A stretch of 64,000 nt of DNA, from the NCBI GenBank assembly GCA_000711775.1, contig ARYC01000737.1, positions 62,001 through 126,000 on the forward strand, given 5' to 3'. The notes below the pieces were generated by a model. That model was given only the letters and a program-made list of their open reading frames with translations. It was not told the DNA's origin and did no database searches. Numbering within the stretch: position 1 is the stretch's first letter; the number at the start of each line of letters is the position of its first letter. The DNA comes from Oxytricha trifallax. Its lineage: Eukaryota; Ciliophora; Spirotrichea; Sporadotrichida; Oxytrichidae. Below, in pieces: positions 1 to 8,640 of the stretch. The translations under genes were made by a program, and so were the position numbers.

Positions 1-599
1 AAAGTAAAATTTTAAGCTTTTATTCGTAAAGAAATTTACAATTGAATAAAATAACCAATATCATTTGTAAAAAAATAATTCTGCTTTTTGAGTCAATTAT
101 TTTGGTTAAATTATTTACTGAAGTAAAAATCAATAAAATTAATGATAGGATAATGTTACTTTCTATTAAACAAATTCTTATCTTCTTTGTTGTAAAATAC
201 TAATGATAAATAAAAATCGAAAAACTATAAATTTATGAAATAAAATAAGTTATCATTATTCAATAATATAAAACCATCAGAATTTGAATCAATTTTAATA
301 TTTAAATACAAATAGGAAATATATTAAAAGCTATATTTTATTGATTAAAATCGATATTTAAAAAAAATTAATTTTTGCTGCTACTTATCTCTTCAAGTAT
401 AACAATGTTTCTGGCAGTTAAAAAAGCAGAGAATCTGAATAAAATAACATTTAAATAACATGACTTCGATATACCCATCTATAGGTTACTTCTCTGATAA
501 GACATATCACTAAAAATACTTAAAAAAAGTAGGCATATAATTGGTCAATATTATTGAGCTAATCTATGCTTAGACTGAATTTAGGGTTTCAAAAATATA
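1..599. other. AT-rich stretch, no gene seen
   Basis: Very AT-rich with short homopolymer runs. No open frame of useful length in the ciliate code and no repeat shared with the rest of the window was recognised. It probably belongs to germline-limited DNA. Confidence 0.5.
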
Positions 600-885
600 T
601 AACTTTTGCAGGCAACCATTGAAAAGCTAGACCTGTGAAGTTTCAAACTTATCGAGTTGCCACAAGACGATGAGATATTTCTTAAACAAAGCAAAGTGTC
701 AACAATCTTGCCCTCCTTTTGGAAATGACATTTTTAACAACACTTAGAATATAAAAATCTTAAGTCACCAGTATATATTAAACTAACTATATTATTCTGT
801 ACCTTTGTCACAGGTTATGATCGACCACTGTTCATAAAATGCCAGTGCATTTCTCATTGTAATTTGAAGTAAAGTCTTCTGTTTT
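600..885 (+). other. Coding-like patch, possible gene 3' end or MDS
   Basis: A less AT-rich patch follows a pyrimidine-rich TTTTGCAG that would serve as a 3' splice site. Two overlapping frames are open in the ciliate code. One ends in TGA at 726-728. The other is Cys-rich (spacing like C-x3-C in KCQQSCPPFG) and runs on to about 885. The Cys pattern resembles extracellular Cys-rich repeats common in ciliates, but only weakly. It is either a macronuclear-destined segment or a gene remnant; which frame is real cannot be decided from the sequence alone. Confidence 0.3.
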
Positions 886-1027
886 ACATATATCTGCTGT
901 AATGTCGAACGTGTAAGTAGGTTAATTACTGCTACGGTAATTTTCTGCTCCCTTATTAGTTGTTGCATCTTCAGAGCATATTATTCCCGATATCATGTTT
1001 TGTTTAGGTGATTTCAAGTTTAACAGT

Positions 1028-1107
1028 AAAAACCCCAAAACCCCTTAATGAGGTTTATAAGGGCTTTGATTTGTAGGGTATAGTTGGGGTCTTATTGGGG
1101 TTAGTAG
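1028..1107 (+). repeat. TBE left inverted terminal repeat with C4A4 telomeric repeats
   Basis: Starts AAAAACCCCAAAACCCC, then TTAATGAGG and a G-rich stretch (TTGGGG, TTGGGGTT) to about 1107. The consensus-like first base C, seen at 55192, is A here. The preceding AGT (1025-1027) fits a 3-bp ANT target site. The same design recurs at both ends of the short element at 55192-56358. Confidence 0.8.
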
Positions 1108-1508
1108 AGAATTTGGCCAATTCGCAAAATGAGAAATAGAAATAAGAGAATTTTGGGTTTATTTATGATGAGTAATATTTAGATTTTCTGCTTAAGCTTA
1201 GTTATGGTACAATTATTAATATAGTCTAAGTCAAACCAGCGCTAAAATATTCAGTTATAGCAAATCTCTTACACAAGTGTGCCTCAACTGTTAGGTATCA
1301 CTGCTTGTTAGCTTTTTAGCATTATAACTCAGGCACATGAAAGCAACCAGCGAGAAAATTAAAAGTTCTCACATCACCATATTGACTACCTCGTTGATTC
1401 TAAGACATTAAAGTATTGAGATTATTTTCCACTGAACTAACGAGTGTAATGTTTCATCGCAAGCTTTCTGACATGCTATCTCACCTTTGACTATAGTTAA
1501 TATTTAAA

Positions 1509-2250
1509 GAAGAAATGGTGTTACTTACAAAACTTTCAACAGAGTGAAGAGAGTGATTGATTTTACAGTGCCATTTTATATGAATAATTTAAACTATATA
1601 TATATATATGATTAAATGCAGAGAGCTCTGGCCCTTGGATGGTTTGAGTTGGAAGCCCAAAAATCAAAGCGTGAAACTGCCTGCTTATCTATCTGGCTGG
1701 CTAAGCCCCAGTATTAGTTTCCTTACAGCATTAAATAGTAATAATAATAAAATGCAGGAGCTATTGATAATAACATCAAGTTCATACATGCAGATGAAGC
1801 TGTGTTTACCTTCAACACCCTTATTAATAATTCATGGTACAATATGTATGATAACGTATAAGTTTATGACTATAAAGTGAAGGTTAATACCCATACACTT
1901 TTAGCTGGCATTAGCGACAATTCAGGCTTAGAAAGTTAAATCATACATCCTCGCTCTATTAAGTGAGAGTATTATATTGAGTTCTTGCATTAGCTTAGAT
2001 TTATTTAAATACAATAATGAAGAGATCATCTTGTTTGTTGATAACGACTAAGGAGTCTAAGAAAGCTTATGAAGATTTAATCACAACTCCTGTTTACAAC
2101 GTTCTTTATAGCCCATAAATTAATGGAATTGAATTTTACTGAAGTTAAATCAATATTAAGTTTTAGACTTAAATGAATGAAATAGTTCACATATTAAATA
2201 AACTCTTAAAGGATTAGGCTTCTCTCTCTTTCCTTCTTCTAATGGCTTGA
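1509..2250 (+). pseudogene. TBE 42-kDa-type DDE transposase, broken
   Basis: Read in the ciliate code, this is an IS630/Tc1-type DDE transposase as carried by TBEs. The start holds a helix-turn-helix-like RRNGVTYKTFNRVKR (from 1509). From about 1615 a clean frame leads to the first catalytic Asp in FIHADEAVF (about 1780-1810). The second Asp sits in LFVDND (about 2030-2045) and the final Glu in SPQINGIEF (about 2108-2135). TAA and TAG appear often as Gln. It is broken: TGA after SIK near 1970, frame changes around 1995-2060, and TGA in place of the Trp normally found just after the final Glu motif. It overlaps tail-to-tail with the 22-kDa gene. Function when intact: cutting and inserting TBE ends in the germline nucleus. 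Confidence 0.75.
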
Positions 2251-2295
2251 CAGGCCCTAAGTTTCTTCTCTTACTGATAACTCCTGCATCAACAT

Positions 2296-2820
2296 TCATA
2301 TCTTTTGGGTTTTATATTTCATGATAAAGTCTCTTGCTAACTTAATGAACTTTCTGATTTTTTATATTTCTATGAACCTTAGGATGCTCTTCCATAACAT
2401 GTAAACCATTGCCAGATTTTCCTAGAAAGTTATATATCTAAGCTTACTTGAAAGATAATGATGCTTCTTAAGTTCCTCTAGCCAAGCTGAGCTTACTAGA
2501 ATGCCTTGCTTCTTCTAGTCTTCAGAAGAGATAGAATATCGTTTCTTATGAGCTTCTTCAATTATTTCTCTGAGATACTCCTCTTTTATTTTATTAAGAA
2601 CATCAAATAAGAAGTTCCTCTCTGGTAGTTAATAAGAGAGTTGTTTCTTGGTAGGAAGGTAAACTACCATTTCCTCATCTTACTTAACATTCTTATAAAG
2701 ATTAGTGACTGAAATATCAGGGTAGTTGGATATTTCTATTTTTTTAATCTCTTTATTTTTAAAAGCTACCTTCTCCTAACAAAGTATTGCTTTCAAGAAT
2801 GAAATTTTGGTACCTTCCAT
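2296..2820 (-). CDS. TBE 22-kDa-type protein
   Basis: An uninterrupted 174-codon frame in the ciliate code, ATG at 2818-2820 (MEGTKISFLKAIL) and TGA at 2296-2298, using several TAA/TAG as Gln. It is Lys/Glu-rich and mostly helical in character, with FLFDVLNKIKEEYLREII near the middle. Position and size fit the 22-kDa ORF known from TBEs, whose function is unknown. A second frame continues after the TGA (DMNVDAGVISKRR and on to about 2150). This suggests that a one-base loss in an A run shortened the protein and that the original C-terminus overlapped the transposase 3' end. It lies tail-to-tail with the transposase and head-to-head with the kinase gene. Confidence 0.7.
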
Positions 2821-3019
2821 CGTTGTAAGGAATAATCCTGCTGTATAATTTGTTAATAGTCATCAAGTTATCTTTCCATGTAAAGTTACCTATCGATAGA
2901 GATCTTTCCTTACTTATGAATTATGATATCATTTCTTGAGCCTCATCTCTTTTCATTCATCATTTAGTGATTCTATCATTGTTCCTCTTCCTTTTAACGA
3001 ATTTCAAATTATAATTTAT

Positions 3020-3400
3020 GGACTTCTGGATCCTATTATTTAAAAACCTTACTATTAAATATGGGCATTTTATAGGAAATCAATTATGCAAAGATACGTG
3101 GAGAAAATTTGCTGAAGCTGTAACAAAATGCAGAGATTGAGCTCCATTTATATCAATTTAGTTTCATTAAATTAGTAATAAATTTGTTTAAATTTAGTTA
3201 GTACTTTACCGAATCCGTTTAATTTTAAGAGGTACCAATATAATAGTCCCAAAAATTAATTAGTACCCAGTTTTAAACTAATGAGGTTTTGATAGAAAAA
3301 TTCCAAAATGGTTCAAAACCTAATTGGTACCAGTACCAATCTAAATTTTTCTCAGTTAGTACCAAAATAAAAAATATTAAGCATGAAAATAGAAAATTTA
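3020..3400. repeat. Internal TBE repeat shared with the short TBE at 55.7-56.1 kb
   Basis: This stretch, rich in TAGTACC/GGTACC-like words and containing AATAGTCCCAAAA, matches 55740-56060 over roughly 300 bp with many substitutions. Here it lies between the divergent 22-kDa and kinase genes, where promoters would be expected. In the short element it is the only internal sequence I can relate to the long element. Confidence 0.6.
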
Positions 3401-3503
3401 TAGTTATTAATTAAGTATAAATATCCAAGAATCAACCATTGCTGCTTCAATGCCAACCTGCTTACAATGTTAATATAAACAGAGTTGTTACTAGAGCTTA
3501 ATA

Positions 3504-3771
3504 TTGTTAAAATAGCTAATATTAGGAAATTTAAGAATTACAAATAAATAATTATATTATTAGTTATCCTAACTGCCTATAATAAGAAATACTCCTAATT
3601 CAAATTTGATTTATTTATAATTATGACCAAATTAAATAATTAATTGATTTATTATTTATTATAATTAACTTTGCATATTGTGCAAAATATAATTATAAAA
3701 ACAAAGGGCTTGGCTGTGTGCAAATATTTAAATATTAATTAGACAGATAATTATAAGTTTGAAGATGTCAA
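3504..3771 (+). repeat. Left terminal inverted repeat of element 1
   Basis: 268 bp, ending GAAGATGTCAA. Its reverse complement is at 5159-5426. Very AT-rich except for the segment GGGCTTGGCTGTGTG, which is conserved in both arms. Confidence 0.9.
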
Positions 3772-3817
3772 GAAATAGATATTTGAATGACCTGCACTTT
3801 CTCTGTTTAAAAACTCA

Positions 3818-5137
3818 ATGCTTCCAAAGGATTTAGATATGTCAAAAAACTCTAAATAGTACAATTACAGACACGATTTCTTCTTGATGATAGCAGGATC
3901 TGAGTCATTAAGTATGACTGGGAAGATTCACTAGAAGCTTTAATCAAACAAAGCATCTTTAGCGGAGGTGAATGTCTTTAGAGATCACAAGAGCAACAAT
4001 GGGTTCATTCTCATTAAGATTTCAAGAGACAGTATTGGCATAAACAGAGAGTATTTCAAAAAACAAGAATATAGGTGGATTCCAGCTATTCAAGAAGATA
4101 GACCTCTAAATGTCAGAACTAAACATTAAAACTCCAGAAGAGTTCTTCATATCACATCAAGGGCTGGAGTTTGTCTATGGGTGCGAGAAATAGATGCAAC
4201 TAGAATATGGAAAGATAATAGCACGTAAAACTCTAGAAGAGATCAAGTAAGTTCCACAAAAAAGAAATTCAAACCAATTTGTGAAGGAGTTTATGGCGGA
4301 AAACATTTCATACGTTCCTATGTCTTTCAAGCAGTACTTATTTAAAAATTTGGGAGTTTCAGAGGCCGCCACTTAGATTTGTCAGCAACAATAGACATTG
4401 AACAACACTCACAAGGTACTTAAAAAATTGGACGTGGTGGAAAGAATCAAGATATCAATAAGAGATCAGTTGGAGCAGTACGTGAAGAACAACAAACAAA
4501 ATAAGATGAGTCATAATAGCTAACAAATTAAGTCCTAAGTGATCTGGGATACTAAGAGGTGGCCGAAGCTCTGTATCAAGTGCATCTTAAAAGAGAAGAT
4601 AAAAAGATTCACTGTGCTTGGCTTAATGGAGCATCTAACACTGGCAAAAGCATAATCTTGTAAATGATAGACTCTATATTCATTTGTGACTAGCATAATC
4701 CCGCACCTTCACGCTTTCATGTGGAGACACGATTACTTGAGAAAGAGCCACACATTGTATTGATCGACGAGATGGGTCTCGAGAAGTTCTTTAGCAAATA
4801 TAACATTCCTGCAATGAAAAAGTTGCTTGAAGGGAAGGAGTATGCTGTGAACGTGTAATACGGAGAGACAATTGTGCTATTCAAAGACTGCTGTACAATC
4901 ATTACAACTAATGATCTACCCTGGAACAGAATGTCTGCAGATGAAAAGGATTGCTTATAGAGGAGATGCTTCATAGTGTCACCTAAGGTAGAGGGCGAAT
5001 CAAGAAAGCTTAAGGTCCCTTTCAATATGGTGCAGCTGGCTTTTAACAGATCTGAGGAGGAATGCATTTGGAACGAAGACACAAGACAAGGCAGGCAAAG
5101 ATATCAACTCATATAGAATTAGTTCAAGAGACACTGA
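3818..5137 (+). CDS. Rep-like protein with superfamily 3 helicase domain (element 1)
   Basis: One frame of 439 codons is open from ATG 3818 (a second ATG at 3839) to TGA 5137 when TAA/TAG are Gln. The C-terminal third is a clear SF3 helicase: Walker A GASNTGKS (about 4628-4651), Walker B-type IVLIDEMG (about 4756-4779) and motif C TIITTND (about 4895-4915), followed by an Arg-rich block. SF3 proteins unwind DNA during rolling-circle or rolling-hairpin replication. The N-terminal half is less clear: around 4100-4530 an alternative frame looks more protein-like, so two compensating frameshifts may be present. I see no convincing HUH nickase motif. The helicase core resembles, at motif level, that of the gene at 50613-51797. 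Confidence 0.8.
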
Positions 5138-5158
5138 GGCAGAGGAGAACGATTCAAA

Positions 5159-5426
5159 TTGACATCTTCAAACTTATAATTATCTGTCTAATTAATATTT
5201 AAATATTTGCACACAGCCAAGCCCTTTGTTTTTATAATTATATTTTGCACAATATGCAAAGTTAATTATAATAAATAATAAATCAATTAATTATTTAATT
5301 TGGTCATAATTATAAATAAATCAAATTTGAATTAGGAGTATTTCTTATTATAGGCAGTTAGGATAACTAATAATATAATTATTTATTTGTAATTCTTAAA
5401 TTTCCTAATATTAGCTATTTTAACAA
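5159..5426 (-). repeat. Right terminal inverted repeat of element 1
   Basis: Inverted copy of 3504-3771, beginning TTGACATCTTC and ending at CAATA. It starts only 21 bases after the TGA of the helicase gene. Confidence 0.9.
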
Positions 5427-5454
5427 TAATTAAAATTATATTTTGAATATAAAC

Positions 5455-6898
5455 ATGGCGACTAACTTTAAACACAGAGCAAAATCTCTTGGAGCAGGAT
5501 AATCATAGCTTAACTTTGGCACCACTAAAAAGCCAGAAGTAAGCTATTTCGAATGGGAGGTTGAGCTAAGATCTTTAGAGTTTGAAGCAGAGGTCCTTAA
5601 AATAGAAGTTTAAACCAGAAATAAAATTCAGAGATAGGAATTTAAGCACAAGCTGAATTAATTGAGGAAGAGAAGGAACAGCAATCAATTGAAAAAATTA
5701 AAACATTTTGATGTGAAGACTTCTAAAATTTCTTCTCAACTGATTCAAGCTTAAAGATACACATCAAACAGATACACTCTGGGAGAGCTTAGATTTATTT
5801 CAAGCACGATAAAATAGATGGTAGGTACAAGTTCACAATATGCGTGAAGTCCTATACCCATTTAGTAAAAGTGAAGAATCATATATAAAAGCATCACTAA
5901 AGCGAGTTCTTGATTCAAGAAAAAGAAACTTAAAAGTTTATACCTGCCAGGAGAAAGTCATATACGATTGAGTCATAAAGTTAGTAGAAGGAGAGACTTA
6001 TGAGATAGAAAGTGTATGAATGATGAATCAACCGGTAAGCAACACTATTTTAGCATGATTCTAAGCGAAAGCTATGAACTTACCTGCATTAAATGCAATT
6101 AATATTAGCAGCTGTATCGATAATTATTTGCAAATTAGCGTTCCGGCAAAATTAAAACTCAAATTGCAATTGATAATTATGCATACAAGGTGTATCCTTA
6201 CAGCTATCTACCTAAGAATGAGGAGTGCCAGAAAGAGTTTGCTAACAAATATACGTTTCTAAGAAAGGCTTAGAGAGGATATTGCAAGAATTTGTTTAAT
6301 CTAAATGGTGTCTTTATAAGCTATGGTTGTATAGCATTAAGGCTTAAGAAATATGAAACGACTCTTAGAGATTATCTAAATCATAACAGATACCCAGATG
6401 ATTTGAATGATATACTATCAGATATGATTAAGGGTATTAAGGAGTTGCATGAACTTGGCTATGTTCATAGAGATTTGAAGCCTGAAAATGTAATTTTAAA
6501 CCTCTGCCCATTAGAAGTAGTTGTAATAGATTTCAATAGAGCATTAAGATAAAAGATAGTAACATTAACAAAAGTTCTTGGGGACACCTGGATACTTCCC
6601 AATTATAGAGAGAGATATTAAATAAAGGCTATGTTTCGTGGGATTTATGAGCAATCGGAGCTAAAATTTAGAGAGTTATAAAGAAAGTATGGCTTAATTT
6701 GGTATAAAGTTTGAAAAATAATCAATCAGTTAAGCTTAGAAGCATATTAAGCAAGAGAATGTATGCAAGGAAATAAAAAAGATAGTAGGAATGATAATAA
6801 TCAGTGCTTCCTCCCATTTAAGGTAAACATTAGATGATATACTTGTGCCACTTAGGAGAGCAAGATTCCAGAAGAGTTATAACATAGACAGCAAATAA
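5455..6898 (+). pseudogene. TBE 57-kDa-type zinc-finger/protein kinase, broken
   Basis: Starts MATNFKHRAKSLGAG (ATG 5455). A C2H2-like finger remnant reads YKFTICVKSYTHLVK then KNHIQKHH near 5840-5905; the first Cys of the usual pair is missing. The kinase part is open at 6292-6552 and has a catalytic loop VHRDLKPEN. The metal-binding triad reads DFN rather than DFG. The GTPGYF activation-segment motif (about 6580) and a SWDL-x-AIGAKI block (subdomain IX, about 6640) follow in other frames. In that last motif TGA stands where Trp is expected. Several frameshifts make it non-functional as read. TBEs are known to carry such a zinc-finger/kinase ORF of unknown role. The coding tail stops at the foldback element. 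Confidence 0.7.
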
Positions 6899-6899
6899 T

Positions 6900-7361
6900 A
6901 ATCGTTTTAATTAAATAACCTAATAATGTAGGAATACATTAGATTTGGGAAATTATTAAATAAATTAAATAATTAATTATATTTCAAATTCGTGGCAGTT
7001 ATCCTTCTGGAAATCTAGACAATATGGTACTTGTTTTATAGGAATTCAAAATTAGCTGGACTTTACTATTGGCGGTACCCCTCTGTCGCATTTCCAGAGC
7101 GAGATAACTCGACTTTAATTTTGGTGATTTGTTTAGTTGCTTTTAATGTCAAAATTAAAGTCGAGTTATCTCGCTCTGGAAATGCGACAGAGGGGTACCG
7201 CCAATAGTAAAGTCCAGCTAATTTTGAATTCCTATAAAACAAGTACCATATTGTCTAGATTTCAAGAAGGTTAACTGCCACGAATATGAATTATAATTAA
7301 TTAATTTATTTATTTAATAATTTCCCATATTAAATGTATTCCTACAATAATTAAAAACGAT
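6900..7361. mobile_element. Foldback / MITE-like inverted-repeat element
   Basis: Arms 6900-7123 and 7150-7361 are inverted copies around a 26-base loop. The inner ~140 bp of each arm are nearly perfect (they share GGTACCCCTCTGTCGC), while the outer AT-rich parts have small indels. Ends read ATCGTTTTAATTA and complement. No ORF. It sits exactly where the TBE right end is expected and may have replaced or disrupted it. Confidence 0.85.
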
Positions 7362-7892
7362 ATTTATGAAATATTTGTGTTTTGTATTTCGTTGATTAAA
7401 AGTGAATCAAATTCTTATAATTTTACTTTATAACACTTTTGGTTTTATTAATTTACTTTAAAGCAATATAATATTTAATTTTGAATGATATTTAATTAGA
7501 AGTGCAGTAATTGGAAAAATAATAAATAAATTAATAATGATAAATTAATATGACCCTGAAAATAATCTCATAAATCAAAAACTTTAATTCCTTCAAATAA
7601 TTAACCAAGTAATATTATTGTATTATTATTAATAAACTTATGAATAATTTATTTACCAGAAATAAATTTAACTTCAATAAAGTAGATTATTTTTTTAAAG
7701 AATACAGTAAATCTATGTTGAACACTTTAAAATATACATTAATTAAAAAAAAGTGAATAATCTGTTAGCAACACTTTATTGCAAATTTCCCAAAAAATAT
7801 ATAATTTCTTCATACTAATACAACTATAGTTTAACTAAACCTAACTTATAATAAATATTAGTGTTGGTGTTATGAATTTATAATTATTACAA
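7362..7892. other. AT-rich spacer
   Basis: About 80 percent A+T, with no coherent frame and no recognised repeat. Probable germline-limited spacer or IES in front of the coding segment at 7893. Confidence 0.5.
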
Positions 7893-8203
7893 AAGTAATT
7901 CTACCCATCTGTCAAGTAATAGCCAATGCCATATCAGCAGCAACCCCTATAATATCAACAATAACCAGCTTACCTCCAGCATCAATCAAATTCGCAATAA
8001 TAGCCTATGACCTGCTAGCAGCAACCACAAGTTCAGGCACACTTTTCAGATCCATCACTAGTAAGATTGCATTAAAATATGCAATAATTACTTCATTATC
8101 ACAGATGCAAGAGCTCCAGCAGCTCTTATGGGGTCATCACCATCATCACAAATTACGGAAAAAGGGATTCAAGAAAATGAAGAAAAAGCCTAAAATTGCA
8201 TGA
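7893..8203 (+). CDS. C-terminal part of an unknown gene (candidate MDS)
   Basis: About 100 codons end in TGA at 8201-8203 with normal codon variety and clearly lower AT than its flanks. The peptide begins VILPICQVIANAISAATP, is rich in Ala, Ile and Ser (possibly membrane-associated) and ends with a basic tail: HHHHHKLRKKGFKKMKKK. No start codon or signal is clear upstream; the frame opens into AT-rich DNA, as expected for a macronuclear-destined segment bordered by an IES. I do not recognise the family. The sharp base-composition change is the main support. Confidence 0.55.
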
Positions 8204-8640
8204 AAGAGCTTTGGAATTATCATCATTATTTTTATATTCTTTGCTATCGTATTCTCTTTGTTTTGAATTAGTGTATTGGAAAAAAAAACTCATAAATTTA
8301 TTTCTTATAGCTTTGTTAAATTTATAATGAATATGTTCTCTTTTTCACTTGCATCCTCTATAATATTATCAATATAAGAACTCTTTGGAAAAGGAATAAT
8401 AAAAGGAATTAAAATATGAAAAATGCAATTTGAGTTAGAACTAAACCTGGACTCAATAATTCCTTCAATTTAACCATAAAATATCATAATTTTAATTCTT
8501 AAAAGCAATAAAAATATCAATAAACTTAAATTATTGTAAATCATTAAATAATAAACAAACTGGCTTTTGCTTAAATGTTACAGTTTCATCTGAACCCTGA
8601 AAAGAATTACAAAATAAATCATCTGATAATATAGCCAATA
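8204..8640. other. Downstream AT-rich region
   Basis: Follows the TGA of the previous segment. Nothing beyond a plausible 3' UTR was recognised. Confidence 0.4.

Larger units (their letters stand above)
3504..5426 (+). mobile_element. TIR element 1 with a Rep-like SF3 helicase gene, nested in the TBE
   Basis: Two 268-bp arms (3504-3771 and 5159-5426) are inverted copies and look essentially identical by eye. Between them lies almost only one gene (3818-5137, ciliate code). Outer ends read TATTGTTAAAATAGC and its complement. The left flank ends TTAA and the right flank begins ATTAA, so a short TTAA-like target duplication is possible but offset by one base. The near-perfect arm identity suggests a recent insertion or arm-to-arm homogenisation. 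The element interrupts the intergenic region of an older TBE. Single-helicase elements with inverted terminal repeats recall parvovirus-like or Rep replicons; a DDE transposase is not visible. Confidence 0.85.
1028..6899 (+). mobile_element. TBE (telomere-bearing element) transposon, decayed, right end missing
   Basis: The left end starts with two C4A4 telomere-like repeats preceded by AGT, matching the ANT target and telomeric ITR of TBE elements in Oxytricha. Inside, in the expected composition, lie a DDE transposase (+), a 22-kDa-type protein (-) and a zinc-finger/kinase protein (+). Removing the nested Rep-like element at 3504-5426 leaves about 4 kb, the usual TBE length. The right ITR is not found; the sequence passes into a foldback element at 6900. 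Family knowledge: TBEs are germline-limited, are cut out during macronuclear development, and their transposases take part in genome rearrangement. This copy looks dead: transposase and kinase both carry frameshifts and in-frame TGAs. Confidence 0.8.

Noticed and set aside
1608..1880. 90-codon standard-code frame on the + strand
   Set aside because: It overlaps the TBE transposase in another frame; the transposase frame has catalytic motifs, this one has none.
4175..5082. Minus-strand frames of 65 and 121 codons
   Set aside because: Antisense shadows of the SF3 helicase gene of element 1.
3818..5137. HUH nickase motif in the element 1 protein
   Set aside because: Single His residues and a YGK-like word occur in alternative frames, but no paired HUH with a properly spaced YxxK could be defended.
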